Both the position numbers and the translations under genes were made by a program. A stretch of 64,000 bases of DNA from Pseudorhodoferax sp032153935 (GTDB lineage Bacteria > Pseudomonadota > Gammaproteobacteria > Burkholderiales > Burkholderiaceae_C). The stretch spans positions 2,790,001-2,854,000 of the forward strand of contig NZ_CAXUQL020000001.1 in the NCBI RefSeq assembly GCF_964253035.1. Direction: 5' to 3'. Under the pieces are notes generated by a model. That model was given only the letters and a program-made list of their open reading frames with translations, was not told the origin of the DNA and did not search any database. This document shows positions 45,818 to 53,902 of the stretch, piece after piece. Every line of letters begins with the position of its first letter. The stretch's first letter is position 1.

Positions 45818-46897
45818 ATGCAACACGCCCCCCTGATCCTCGACATCGCCGGCACCCTGCTGACCGACGACGACCGCCGCCGCCTGAGCCATCCGCTCGT
45901 GGGCGGGTTGATCCTGTTCGCGCGCAACTGGCAGGATCGCGCCCAGCTCACGGCGCTGTGCGCCGAGATCCACGCCCTGCGCTCCGATCTGCTGATCTGC
46001 GTGGACCACGAAGGCGGCCGCGTGCAGCGTTTCAAGAGCGATGGCTTCACGCACCTGCCACCCATGCGCGCGCTGGGCGAGCTCTGGCTGCGCGCCGACG
46101 AGCAGCAGCCCGGCGAAGGCGCAATGGCCGCCATGGCCGCTGCCACCGCCTGCGGCTATGTGCTGGGTGCCGAGCTGCGTGCCTGTGGCGTGGATTTCAG
46201 CTTCACGCCCGTGCTCGACCTGGACCACGGCGGCAGCGGCGTGATCGGCGACCGCGCTTTTGCGCGCGACCCGCGCGTGGTCGCCATGTTGGGGCGCGGG
46301 CTCACCCAGGGCCTGCTGCAGGCCGGCATGGCCAACTGCGGCAAGCACTTCCCCGGCCACGGCTTCGTGCGTGCCGATTCGCACACCGACACCCCCATCG
46401 ACCGCCGCAGCCTCAAGGCCATCCTGGCCGACGACGCCCAGCCCTACCGCTGGCTGGACGGCGTGCTGACGGCCGTGATGCCCGCGCACGTGGTCTACAC
46501 CAAGGTCGACGCGCGCCCGGCCGGCTTTTCGCCACGCTGGCTGCAGGACATCCTGCGTGGCCAGCTGGGCTTTGACGGTGCGGTATTCAGCGACGACCTC
46601 AGCATGGCCGGCGCACGCCAGCTGGACGGTCGCACCCTGTCCTACACCGAGGCCGCATTGGCCGCGCTGCAGGCGGGCTGCGACCTGGCGCTGCTGTGCA
46701 ACCAGTCGCTGGGCGACGGCACGGCGCTGGACGAACTCATCAATGGCCTGGCCCGGGCGCAGATCGAGGGCCGCTGGCAACCGTCAGAAGCCTCCGAGCA
46801 ACGCCGGCTGGCCCTGCTGCCGCGCACGCCGGCCACGGACTGGGATGTGCTCATGACACAACCGGCCTACATGCAGGCGCTCTGGAAGCTGCCCTGA
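45818..46897 (+). CDS. nagZ: Beta-N-acetylhexosaminidase NagZ
   Basis: NagZ removes N-acetylglucosamine from anhydro-muropeptides in cytoplasmic peptidoglycan recycling. The protein has 359 residues. GH3 signatures are LDIAGTLLTDDDRRRLSHPLVGGLILFARN at the N-terminus, DHEGGRVQRF, the loop CGKHFPGHG with the catalytic histidine (about residue 175) and the nucleophile Asp in FSDDLSM (about residue 256). It ends the lepA-nagZ run and converges on the Hsp70-like gene after 7 bases. Confidence 0.96.
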   Translation: MQHAPLILDIAGTLLTDDDRRRLSHPLVGGLILFARNWQDRAQLTALCAEIHALRSDLLICVDHEGGRVQRFKSDGFTHLPPMRALGELWLRADEQQPGEGAMAAMAAATACGYVLGAELRACGVDFSFTPVLDLDHGGSGVIGDRAFARDPRVVAMLGRGLTQGLLQAGMANCGKHFPGHGFVRADSHTDTPIDRRSLKAILADDAQPYRWLDGVLTAVMPAHVVYTKVDARPAGFSPRWLQDILRGQLGFDGAVFSDDLSMAGARQLDGRTLSYTEAALAALQAGCDLALLCNQSLGDGTALDELINGLARAQIEGRWQPSEASEQRRLALLPRTPATDWDVLMTQPAYMQALWKLP

Positions 46898-46904
46898 TGA
46901 GGCT

Positions 46905-48173
46905 TCAGGCGCCGTACAGCGTGCGCGCCTGGTAGGCCAGGCCGGCGGCCACGCCGCCGAACAGATCACCCTCGACCAGCGGCACGCCCGCGAAGCCGGC
47001 CTGCAGCGCGGCCTGGAACGGCCGCAACGCCGACGAGCCGCCGGTCAGGTAGACGGCATGCAGCTGGTTCGGCGCGATGCCGGCAGCGCGCACGCAATCC
47101 TGCGCGCAGGCCACCACGCGCGCGAGCAGCACGTCGAGCTCTTCAGCCAACTGCGCCGGTGTCAGCGCGATGGCCAGCCCCGGCTCGATGCAGTCCAGCG
47201 CCATCGCGGTGTCGGCGTCGCGCAGCGAGGCGGCGATCTTGGCCCGCTCCACGGTTTCCGCGATGCGGTGGCCCTGGCCTTCGCCGACCACGTGCAGCAG
47301 CCGGTCGTGCAGGCGCAGGTCGCTGTAGTTCACGCGCAGTGCACGTGCCTCGCGCACGGCGCGCGGACCCGACACCCAGTGGATCAGATGCCAGGACGAG
47401 AGCTCGAAGAACATCGCGCTGGGCACCTCGCGCCCGCTTGGCCCGTGGTGGCCGAAGCCCAGCGCCGGCATCACGCGCGCCAGATTGAGGCGCTGGTCGA
47501 AGTCGGTGCCGCCGATGTGCACGCCGCGCGTGGCCAGCACGTCGCCGCTGCGGTCGGTCGCATCGGCGCGGCCGGGCGCCAGTCGCACGACCGTGAAGTC
47601 CGAGGTGCCGCCGCCGATGTCGGCCACCAGCACCAGCGACTCGCCCGCGATGCGGCGCTCGTAGTCCAGCGCCGCGGCGATGGGTTCGAACTGGAAGGCG
47701 ATGTCCTCGAAGCCCGCGCTCAGCGCGGCGGCGCGCAGGCTGTTTTCGGCCTGGCGGTCGCGCGCGGCGTCGTCGTCGACGAAATGCACGGGCCGGCCCA
47801 GCACCACGCGGCGCGGCCGGGCGCCCAGCTGCCGTTCTGCACGCGTGGCCAGTTCGGACAGGAACAGCGCCACCACGTCCTCGAAGCGCACCAGCTGGTC
47901 GCCGATGGCCGTGGTCTCCTGCATCAGCGCGCTGCCCAGCACGCTCTTGAGCGAGCGCATGAGCCGGCCTTCCAGGCCCGCCAGGTACTGCTCCATGGCG
48001 TCGCGGCCGAAGTGGCGTTGGCCTTCCTCGGTGTTGTAGAAGACGGCCGTGGGCAGCGTGGTGGCCGCACCTTCCACCGCCAGGGCCTGTGCCAGGCCGC
48101 TGGCGCCTACCCAGGCCACGGCCGAATTGGAGGTGCCGAAGTCGATGCCGAGTGCCGGCGCAGAGGTCTTCAC
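46905..48173 (-). CDS. yegD: Hsp70-family ATPase domain protein (YegD-like)
   Basis: This 422-residue protein contains an actin-like ATPase domain of the Hsp70 type but no substrate-binding domain. Motifs are LGIDFGTSNSAVAW (phosphate 1), GRPVHF, LVADIGGGTSDFTVVRL (phosphate 2) and VYLTGGSSALRPF (adenosine). The length and wording match the YegD group of stand-alone Hsp70-like proteins, whose clients are unknown. It overlaps the MscS-like gene stop by 4 bases and lies downstream of lysS, giving a lysS-mscS-yegD transcript. Confidence 0.88.
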   Translation of the reverse strand: MKTSAPALGIDFGTSNSAVAWVGASGLAQALAVEGAATTLPTAVFYNTEEGQRHFGRDAMEQYLAGLEGRLMRSLKSVLGSALMQETTAIGDQLVRFEDVVALFLSELATRAERQLGARPRRVVLGRPVHFVDDDAARDRQAENSLRAAALSAGFEDIAFQFEPIAAALDYERRIAGESLVLVADIGGGTSDFTVVRLAPGRADATDRSGDVLATRGVHIGGTDFDQRLNLARVMPALGFGHHGPSGREVPSAMFFELSSWHLIHWVSGPRAVREARALRVNYSDLRLHDRLLHVVGEGQGHRIAETVERAKIAASLRDADTAMALDCIEPGLAIALTPAQLAEELDVLLARVVACAQDCVRAAGIAPNQLHAVYLTGGSSALRPFQAALQAGFAGVPLVEGDLFGGVAAGLAYQARTLYGA

Positions 48174-48745
48174 AGCGACAGCGTGGCCGGGTCGGTGCGC
48201 CAGCGGCGCAGCGACTTCTGGAAGAACAGCGCGTTGGGCACCTGCAGCAGCGCGCCGGCGTGCTCGGCCGTCACGTCCTCCAGCGTGGTGTAGACCAGCT
48301 GGATGTCGATCACGCGGCCCTTGATGCCAGGCTTGTCGCCCGAGTCGATCAGCTCCACCACATCACCGAGCCGGAACGGCCGCGTGCTGAAGATCAGCAC
48401 CGCGCAAAACAGGTTGGACAGCACGCTCCAGGCCGCGAAGAAGGCCACCGCGGCCACCGTCACGAAGCCCGTGAAACCGGTCCACAGCACCGTGGCCGAG
48501 ACGCCGAGCCGCTCCATCACGAGCAGGAAGGCCGCGCCGTAGATCAGGTAGCGCAGCATGTTGCGCACTGGCGCCACGAGATCGGTCGGCAGCTGGTAAC
48601 GCAGGCCCACGCGCGTGACCAGGCGGCGCAGCAGGTACTGCAGCAGCCAGGCTACGACCAGGATGCCGACGATCTGCAGCCCCGGCACGATGATGTCGAT
48701 CCAATCGTGCGCCCACAGGGGCAGGTACTCGCGCAAGCGCAACAA
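48170..48745 (-). CDS. Small MscS-family mechanosensitive channel
   Basis: This 191-residue inner-membrane protein has three hydrophobic segments (about residues 19-38, 65-82 and 88-117). The pore-lining helix is followed by RPFRLGDVVELIDSGDKPGIKGRVIDIQLVYTTLED, the beta-domain signature of MscS channels, and PNALFFQKSLRRW. It lacks the large C-terminal cage domain of E. coli MscS. The reading frame starts at TTG 48745, one base after the lysS stop. No ATG or GTG gives a sensible start there, so a rare start codon with translational coupling is likely. Confidence 0.85.
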   Translation of the reverse strand: MLRLREYLPLWAHDWIDIIVPGLQIVGILVVAWLLQYLLRRLVTRVGLRYQLPTDLVAPVRNMLRYLIYGAAFLLVMERLGVSATVLWTGFTGFVTVAAVAFFAAWSVLSNLFCAVLIFSTRPFRLGDVVELIDSGDKPGIKGRVIDIQLVYTTLEDVTAEHAGALLQVPNALFFQKSLRRWRTDPATLSL

Positions 48746-48746
48746 C

Positions 48747-50276
48747 TCAGCCCTCGCGGCGCAAAGCGGGGAACAGGATCACGTCGCGGATGCTGGGCGA
48801 GTCCGTCAGCAGCATCATGAGCCGGTCGATGCCGATGCCGCAGCCCCCCGTGGGGGGCATGCCGTATTCGAGTGCGCGCACGAAGTCGTGGTCGAAGTAC
48901 ATCGCTTCGTCGTCGCCGCTGTCCTTGGCGGCCACCTGCGCCTGGAAGCGCGCGGCCTGTTCTTCGGCGTCGTTGAGCTCGGAGAAGCCGTTGCCGAACT
49001 CGCGGCCCGTGATGTACAGCTCGAAGCGCTCGGTCACTTCGGGCCGCGCGTCGTTGGCGCGCGCCAGCGGCGAGATCTCGGTCGGGTGCTCCATGATGAA
49101 GGTCGGCTGCCAGAGCTTCTCTTCCACGGTCTCCTCGAAGTACAGCACCTGCAGGCTGGCCAGGCTGCGCTTGGACAGGCGGTCTTTCTCCTCCGTCATG
49201 CCGAGTTTGCGCAGCGCCGCGATGAGCCACTCGGTGCTGTCGACGTTGTCGCCGGCTTCGGTGTGGGCCACGATGGCCTCGCGGATGGTCAGGCGTGCGA
49301 ACGGCTGGGCCAGATCGACAGGCTTGCCACCGTAGGTCAGGGCCAGCGTGCCGCAGGCCGTCTGCGCGGCGTGGCGGACCAGCGCCTCGGTGAAGTCCAT
49401 CAGGTCGCGGTAGTTCCAGTAGGCCGCGTAGAACTCCATCATCGTGAACTCGGGGTTGTGCCGGACCGAGATGCCTTCGTTGCGGAAGTTGCGGTTGATC
49501 TCGAACACGCGGTCGAAGCCGCCGACGACCAGGCGCTTCAGGTACAGCTCGGGTGCGATGCGCAGGAACATCTCCTGGTCCAGCGCGTTGTGGTGCGTGG
49601 CGAAGGGCTTGGCGTTGGCGCCGCCCGGGATCGGGTGGAGCATGGGTGTCTCCACCTCGAGGAAGCCGTTCTCGACCATGAAGCCGCGGATCGCCGAGAC
49701 GGCCTGGCTGCGCGCCGTGAAGCGCGCACGCGCGTCGGCGTCGGTGATCAGGTCCACGTAGCGCTGGCGGTACTTCTGCTCCTGGTCCTGCATGCCGTGG
49801 AACTTGTCGGGCAGCGGGCGCAGCGACTTGGTGAGCAGGCGCACGCTGGTGGCCTTGACCGAGAGTTCGCCGGTCTTGGTGCGGAACAGCGTTCCCTCGC
49901 AGCCGACGATGTCGCCCAGGTCCCAGTGCTTGAAGGCGGCCAGGGTTTCCGGGCCCACCAGGTCCTGCGTGATGTAGAGCTGGATGCGGCCGGTGGCGTC
50001 CTGCAGCGTGGCGAAGCAGGCTTTGCCCATGACGCGCTTGAGCATCATGCGGCCGGCCACCACGGCGCGCACGGCCTGGGGCTCGAGCGCATCGTTGGCC
50101 ACGCCTTCGTGCGCGGCCTGCAGCGCGGCGGCCTTGTCCTGCGGCTTGAAATCGTTGGGGAAGGCCACGCCGCCGCCTTCGGCCTGCAGTGCGCGCAAGG
50201 CCTTGAGTTTCTCGCGCCGCTCGGCGATGAGCTGGTTGTCGTCGGTGGCGGTGGGCGTGCTGGTGGGTTCGGACAT
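48747..50276 (-). CDS. lysS: Lysyl-tRNA synthetase (class II)
   Basis: LysS charges tRNA-Lys. The protein has 509 residues. The N-terminal OB anticodon-binding fold (about 70-175) is followed by the class II core. This has motif 1 around FLEVETPMLHPIPGGANAKPF, motif 2 around FRNEGISVRHNPEFTMMEFY and motif 3 in GCGIGIDRLMMLLTDSPSIRDVILFP. ATG 50276 gives a short disordered lead. A TAAAAT -10-like element lies at 50328-50333 on the minus strand, 52 bases upstream and just after the last polysaccharide gene. Confidence 0.97.
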   Translation of the reverse strand: MSEPTSTPTATDDNQLIAERREKLKALRALQAEGGGVAFPNDFKPQDKAAALQAAHEGVANDALEPQAVRAVVAGRMMLKRVMGKACFATLQDATGRIQLYITQDLVGPETLAAFKHWDLGDIVGCEGTLFRTKTGELSVKATSVRLLTKSLRPLPDKFHGMQDQEQKYRQRYVDLITDADARARFTARSQAVSAIRGFMVENGFLEVETPMLHPIPGGANAKPFATHHNALDQEMFLRIAPELYLKRLVVGGFDRVFEINRNFRNEGISVRHNPEFTMMEFYAAYWNYRDLMDFTEALVRHAAQTACGTLALTYGGKPVDLAQPFARLTIREAIVAHTEAGDNVDSTEWLIAALRKLGMTEEKDRLSKRSLASLQVLYFEETVEEKLWQPTFIMEHPTEISPLARANDARPEVTERFELYITGREFGNGFSELNDAEEQAARFQAQVAAKDSGDDEAMYFDHDFVRALEYGMPPTGGCGIGIDRLMMLLTDSPSIRDVILFPALRREG

Positions 50277-50338
50277 GGCTGAAAAGAACGGGTGGCGCGC
50301 GGGCGGGCTGCCTGCGGCGAACCCGCCATTTTAGAAGC

Positions 50339-50899
50339 TCAATGGGACACCCCGTCGCGGGCCAGCACCTTGCGCGCGGTGCGCCACAGGATCAGCAGAT
50401 CCAACCGCAGGCTGCTGTGCTGCAGGTACCAGTGGTCGAACGCGACCTTGGCGGGGATCGGCAGCTCGTCGCGGCCGTTGATCTGCGCCCAGCCCGTGAG
50501 GCCGGGCGCCAGTGCATCGACACCGTGCTGCGTGCGCAGTGAGACCAGGTCGTGCTGGTTGAACAGGGCCGGGCGCGGGCCGACGAAGCTCATGTCGCCC
50601 AGGAGAATGCTCCAGAGCTGGGGCAGCTCGTCCAGGCTGCTCTTGCGCAGGAAGCTGCCGATGGGGGTCAGGTACTGCTCGGGGCGTTCGAGCAGGTGCG
50701 TGGCGACGGCCGGGGTGTCGGTGCGCATGCTGCGGAACTTGGGCATGCGGAAGATGCGGTTGTGGCGGCCGACGCGGTCGGACCAGTAGAGGGCGGGGCC
50801 GGGGGAGGTGAGGCGGACCAGCAGCGCGAGCGAGAGCAGGACCGGCATGAGCACCACCAGCGCCGGCACCGCCACCAGCAGATCGAACAGCCGCTTCAT
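50339..50899 (-). CDS. Initiating sugar-phosphate transferase (WcaJ/PglC-like)
   Basis: This 186-residue bacterial sugar transferase would attach the first sugar phosphate to undecaprenyl phosphate. It has an N-terminal membrane helix (about residues 6-28), then KFRSMRTD, the catalytic RKSSLDELPQLWSI.LGDMSFVGPRP block and PGLTGWAQINGRDELP. It is a short, one-domain form like PglC or the C-terminal half of WcaJ. It is the last gene of the operon and overlaps the epimerase/reductase gene by 4 bases. With that neighbour and the WbpM-like gene at the other end, a 2-acetamido-2,6-dideoxyhexose is a likely first sugar (inference). Confidence 0.9.
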   Translation of the reverse strand: MKRLFDLLVAVPALVVLMPVLLSLALLVRLTSPGPALYWSDRVGRHNRIFRMPKFRSMRTDTPAVATHLLERPEQYLTPIGSFLRKSSLDELPQLWSILLGDMSFVGPRPALFNQHDLVSLRTQHGVDALAPGLTGWAQINGRDELPIPAKVAFDHWYLQHSSLRLDLLILWRTARKVLARDGVSH

Positions 50900-51810
50900 G
50901 GCGTGCGCAGCGGTGCCATGGCCCGCCGCAGGCCCTCGGCCACTCCGACGACGGGGGTCCAGCCCAGCAAGGTGCGGGCCAGTGTGCTGTCCACCTGCAG
51001 CGAATCGCACAGCCGTTGTGCCGCCGCGCGCCGGCCCAGCAGCGTGCCGGCGGCGCGCAACCACGCGGAAGGCACCGGCAGCAGGTGCGGGCTGCGGCGT
51101 CCGGCGGCGGCCGCCATGCGGGCGATCCATTGCGGGGTCGACAGGTCCTCGCCATCGGCAACCAGGAAGGTCTGGTTGCGGGCGGCGGGATGCTTGGCGC
51201 ACAGCGTCAGGAAATCGACGAGGTTGTCGACCGCGACGAAGCTGCGGCGGTTGTGGATGGCGCCCAGCGGCAAAGGCCAGCCGCGCGCCACAGCTCGTGC
51301 CAGCTGCGCGAAGTTGCCCGGTGCACCGGCACCGTAGACCAGCGGCGGTCGCACGATGACGTGCGCCAGGTCGGCGGCTGCGACGATCAACTGCTCGCAC
51401 GCGAGCTTGCTGCGGCCGTAGGCTTCCTCCGGTGCCGGCGCGTCCCGCTCGGTGAACGGGGCGTCCACGGTGCGCTGGCCATGGACGCCGACCGAACTCA
51501 CGAACACCAGGCGCGCCGCACCCTGCGCGCGGCAGATCTCCACCAGAGCGGCGGTGGTGCGCAGGTTGTCGGCGAAGTCGTCGTCGTGCGCCTGGCCCGG
51601 GCGGTGCGCGCGCGCGGCCAGATGGATGAGCACATCGCCCGCGCGCACCCATGGAGTGAGAGCCACTGTCGTGTACGCCGCCACCACACCGTCGACCGCA
51701 GGCCCGGCGCGCCGGCCTATGCCCGCGCACGGGCGGCCGAGCGTGCGCAGGTGCTGCACCAGGGCGGCGCCGATGAAACCGCTCGCGCCCGTGACGACCA
51801 GGCGGCTCAT
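50896..51810 (-). CDS. NAD-dependent epimerase/reductase (WbpV-like)
   Basis: This 304-residue extended SDR has TGASGFIGAALVQHL at residues 6-20, LIHLAARAHRPGQ, FVSSVGVHG and the catalytic YGRSK pair. The AARAH and SSVGVHG wording resembles the WbpV/WbpK group, which reduces UDP-4-keto-6-deoxy-HexNAc to UDP-FucNAc or UDP-QuiNAc. The WbpM-like dehydratase at the right edge would supply that substrate. Junctions on both sides are 4-base overlaps. A plain 4-epimerase activity is the alternative. Confidence 0.85.
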   Translation of the reverse strand: MSRLVVTGASGFIGAALVQHLRTLGRPCAGIGRRAGPAVDGVVAAYTTVALTPWVRAGDVLIHLAARAHRPGQAHDDDFADNLRTTAALVEICRAQGAARLVFVSSVGVHGQRTVDAPFTERDAPAPEEAYGRSKLACEQLIVAAADLAHVIVRPPLVYGAGAPGNFAQLARAVARGWPLPLGAIHNRRSFVAVDNLVDFLTLCAKHPAARNQTFLVADGEDLSTPQWIARMAAAAGRRSPHLLPVPSAWLRAAGTLLGRRAAAQRLCDSLQVDSTLARTLLGWTPVVGVAEGLRRAMAPLRTP

Positions 51811-52709
51811 CGCCGCGCCCCCGCGAGAAAGGACAGGGCCACGCCCACGCGGTCGACCAGCACGCGCCGCATGTGCCCGGCCTGCAGTGCCAGGACCAGC
51901 CGGTCGATGGCGCTCAGGCGCTGCAGCCGCACGATGCAGGGCAGGCTCTGGGCATCGCAGAAGCGGGCGATGTGCAACACCTGCTCGCGGTACCAGCCAT
52001 CGCGCACCATCTGCCAGCGCTTGTGCCACATCTGCCAGCCCGAGCGTGAGCCGAACACATTACCGCCATGCTGGCGGTAGCGCAGGCTGGGCCAGGGATC
52101 GGTCCACCAGCTGTAGCCGCGGCTGCGCACCCAGGCCTGGATCAGCCAGTCGTGGAAGCCGATGGCCGGCAGCTGCGCGGCCTTGGCCCGGATCTCGCCG
52201 GCCAGCAGCTGCGCAGGTGTCCAGCGCAACACATAGGTGCAACCGGGCCCGGCCGATTCGAACAGGTGGTTCCACGGTCCGGGCGGCTGGTCCTTGCGGA
52301 TCAACTGCTCGCGCCCGTCCGGCCAGAACGCCACCACGTTCGTCGAGATGGCATCGACACCGCGTGCGCGGATGGCCTCCACCGCGCGGCACAGCTTGTC
52401 GGGGTGCCAGACGTCGTCCTGGTCTGCCAGAGCCACGAAGTCGCAGGGATGGTCCGGCACCAACGACAGCAGATGGAAGAAGTTCGCAGCGGCCGAGCCA
52501 AAGCGCCGTCCGCTGCTGACCAGCTCGGCCGGTTGCTCCGCGCACCACTGCTCCAGCGCCGCCAGCGTGCCGTCGGTGGAGCAGTCGTCGCTGACCAGCA
52601 CCCGCAAGTTGACATCGCGTTGCGCGGCCAGGCTGTCGAGCTGCTGGCCCAGCCAGGGGCCGCCGTTGTGGGTGGCCAGCAGGACGAGCACGCGGGGCAG
52701 CGTGCTCAT
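51807..52709 (-). CDS. Family 2 glycosyltransferase
   Basis: This 300-residue GT-A enzyme has VLVLLATHNGGPWLGQQLDSL at the N-terminus and VLVSDDCSTDGT for nucleotide binding. The DQDD metal motif (FVALADQDDVWHPDKL, about residue 95) follows, with GFHDWLIQAW and a basic C-terminus. The ATHNG and ADQDDVW wording is typical of rhamnosyl- and related transferases of O-antigen clusters. Acceptor and donor are unknown. It overlaps both neighbours by 4 bases. Confidence 0.9.
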   Translation of the reverse strand: MSTLPRVLVLLATHNGGPWLGQQLDSLAAQRDVNLRVLVSDDCSTDGTLAALEQWCAEQPAELVSSGRRFGSAAANFFHLLSLVPDHPCDFVALADQDDVWHPDKLCRAVEAIRARGVDAISTNVVAFWPDGREQLIRKDQPPGPWNHLFESAGPGCTYVLRWTPAQLLAGEIRAKAAQLPAIGFHDWLIQAWVRSRGYSWWTDPWPSLRYRQHGGNVFGSRSGWQMWHKRWQMVRDGWYREQVLHIARFCDAQSLPCIVRLQRLSAIDRLVLALQAGHMRRVLVDRVGVALSFLAGARR

Positions 52710-53902
52710 GTGGCGACTGACCGCGTGGGGCCGAGGATGGTGTCGAGGATGCGCAGCGCCGCGGCGGACTGGCGCTTCAGCAGCTGTGCTGCGGTGGGGC
52801 GCGGCGCGGGGGCCACCGTCGCCAGCGCCAGCAGGTCGGCGGCGCTAGCGGCCTTGACCACGGCCACGCCGTCCCGATCCATCGATGCATTAAAGACGCC
52901 ATCGACATCGATCTGCGCGGATGTCACACCGACGCTGGCGGCCTCATGCAGCACCGTCGACGAGTAGCCGACCACGAGCGCCGAGCGCTGCAGGCAGGCA
53001 TCGAGCGGCCCGGTGTCGAGTTGGGTGAAGCCGAAACCGTGCGCCAGTGTCCGCTCGCAGGGATGGGGGCGGAACACCACCTCGGCCTGCGCCGCGAGCA
53101 GCTGGGCCTCCAGGCTGCGCAGGCGGTCGAGGTAGCGTGCGCCGAACGCTGTATTGCACTGGTGCCAGCCCTCGCCCAGCAGTGTGATGCGCATGCCGGC
53201 TGGCGCGGGCCCGTCCGCTGCCACGCGCGGAATGAAGAAATCGGGCTCCACGAGGAAGCGCGTGGCCGCAGCGCTCTGCGCGATCAGTGCGGCATCCAGT
53301 TGGGAGCGGACCACGTTGATGTTGGACAGGCTGCCATCGCGCTCGGCGATCGCGCTGCTGATGTGGAAGATGCCGTGCTGCAGGCACACCGTCGTGAGGC
53401 CCAGGCGCTGCGCGGCCAGCACCACGGCCCGGCCCAGCGGCAGCGCGTCCGAATGGTGGACCAGCGTACCCGTGCAGATGCCGGCCAGCCGCAGCTGGGC
53501 CGCGAACAGGCGCACGGCCACCTGGCCGACACGCTGTTGCCAAGCGGCCGGCAGGAACAGCGCGGCAGTCAGCAGCAGGTACAGAGGCGATGCCGGCACG
53601 TACACGCCGCCATGCCGCAGCGCCGACAGCAGCAAATGCGGCGCACCGACCCAGGCGGCGCCGCAGCTGGGCAGCCTGGCGATCCAGGCGGCTGGCGGAG
53701 TGGTCAGGAACAGCAGGCGCTGGGGGCGCGCGCCGCGGATGCGGCCAGCGCAGGCGTCGACGGCCAGCCAGGCCAGGTCGAACGGCAGTGCCAGCGCCAG
53801 TGCCAGCGCGCGCCGCAGGTACAGCGCACGCGCGAAGCGGAAAAACAGGACGCCGGCCTGGCCAGGTTCACGCTGCCGGGCGTAGGAGAACACATCGCTC
53901 AT
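52706..53902 (-). CDS. Putative GT-B glycosyl/glycerophosphotransferase-like protein of the Pse operon
   Basis: I do not recognise an exact family for this 398-residue protein. The C-terminal half has an inverting GT-B flavour. It shows CLQHGIFHISSAIAERDG (about residue 178), a proline-rich loop, LLGEGWHQCN, VVFRPHPCERTLA (about residue 290) and VVGYSSTVLHEAASVGV (about residue 325). The H-G, RPHPxE and S-S-T..E patterns recall CDP-activated-donor transferases such as capsule KpsS/polysialyltransferase-like and CDP-glycerol enzymes. The N-terminal part has hydrophobic stretches but no clear membrane topology. As an enzyme that may use a CMP-linked donor in this operon, it is the best candidate for the nonulosonic acid transferase. 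Confidence 0.6.
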   Translation of the reverse strand: MSDVFSYARQREPGQAGVLFFRFARALYLRRALALALALPFDLAWLAVDACAGRIRGARPQRLLFLTTPPAAWIARLPSCGAAWVGAPHLLLSALRHGGVYVPASPLYLLLTAALFLPAAWQQRVGQVAVRLFAAQLRLAGICTGTLVHHSDALPLGRAVVLAAQRLGLTTVCLQHGIFHISSAIAERDGSLSNINVVRSQLDAALIAQSAAATRFLVEPDFFIPRVAADGPAPAGMRITLLGEGWHQCNTAFGARYLDRLRSLEAQLLAAQAEVVFRPHPCERTLAHGFGFTQLDTGPLDACLQRSALVVGYSSTVLHEAASVGVTSAQIDVDGVFNASMDRDGVAVVKAASAADLLALATVAPAPRPTAAQLLKRQSAAALRILDTILGPTRSVAT

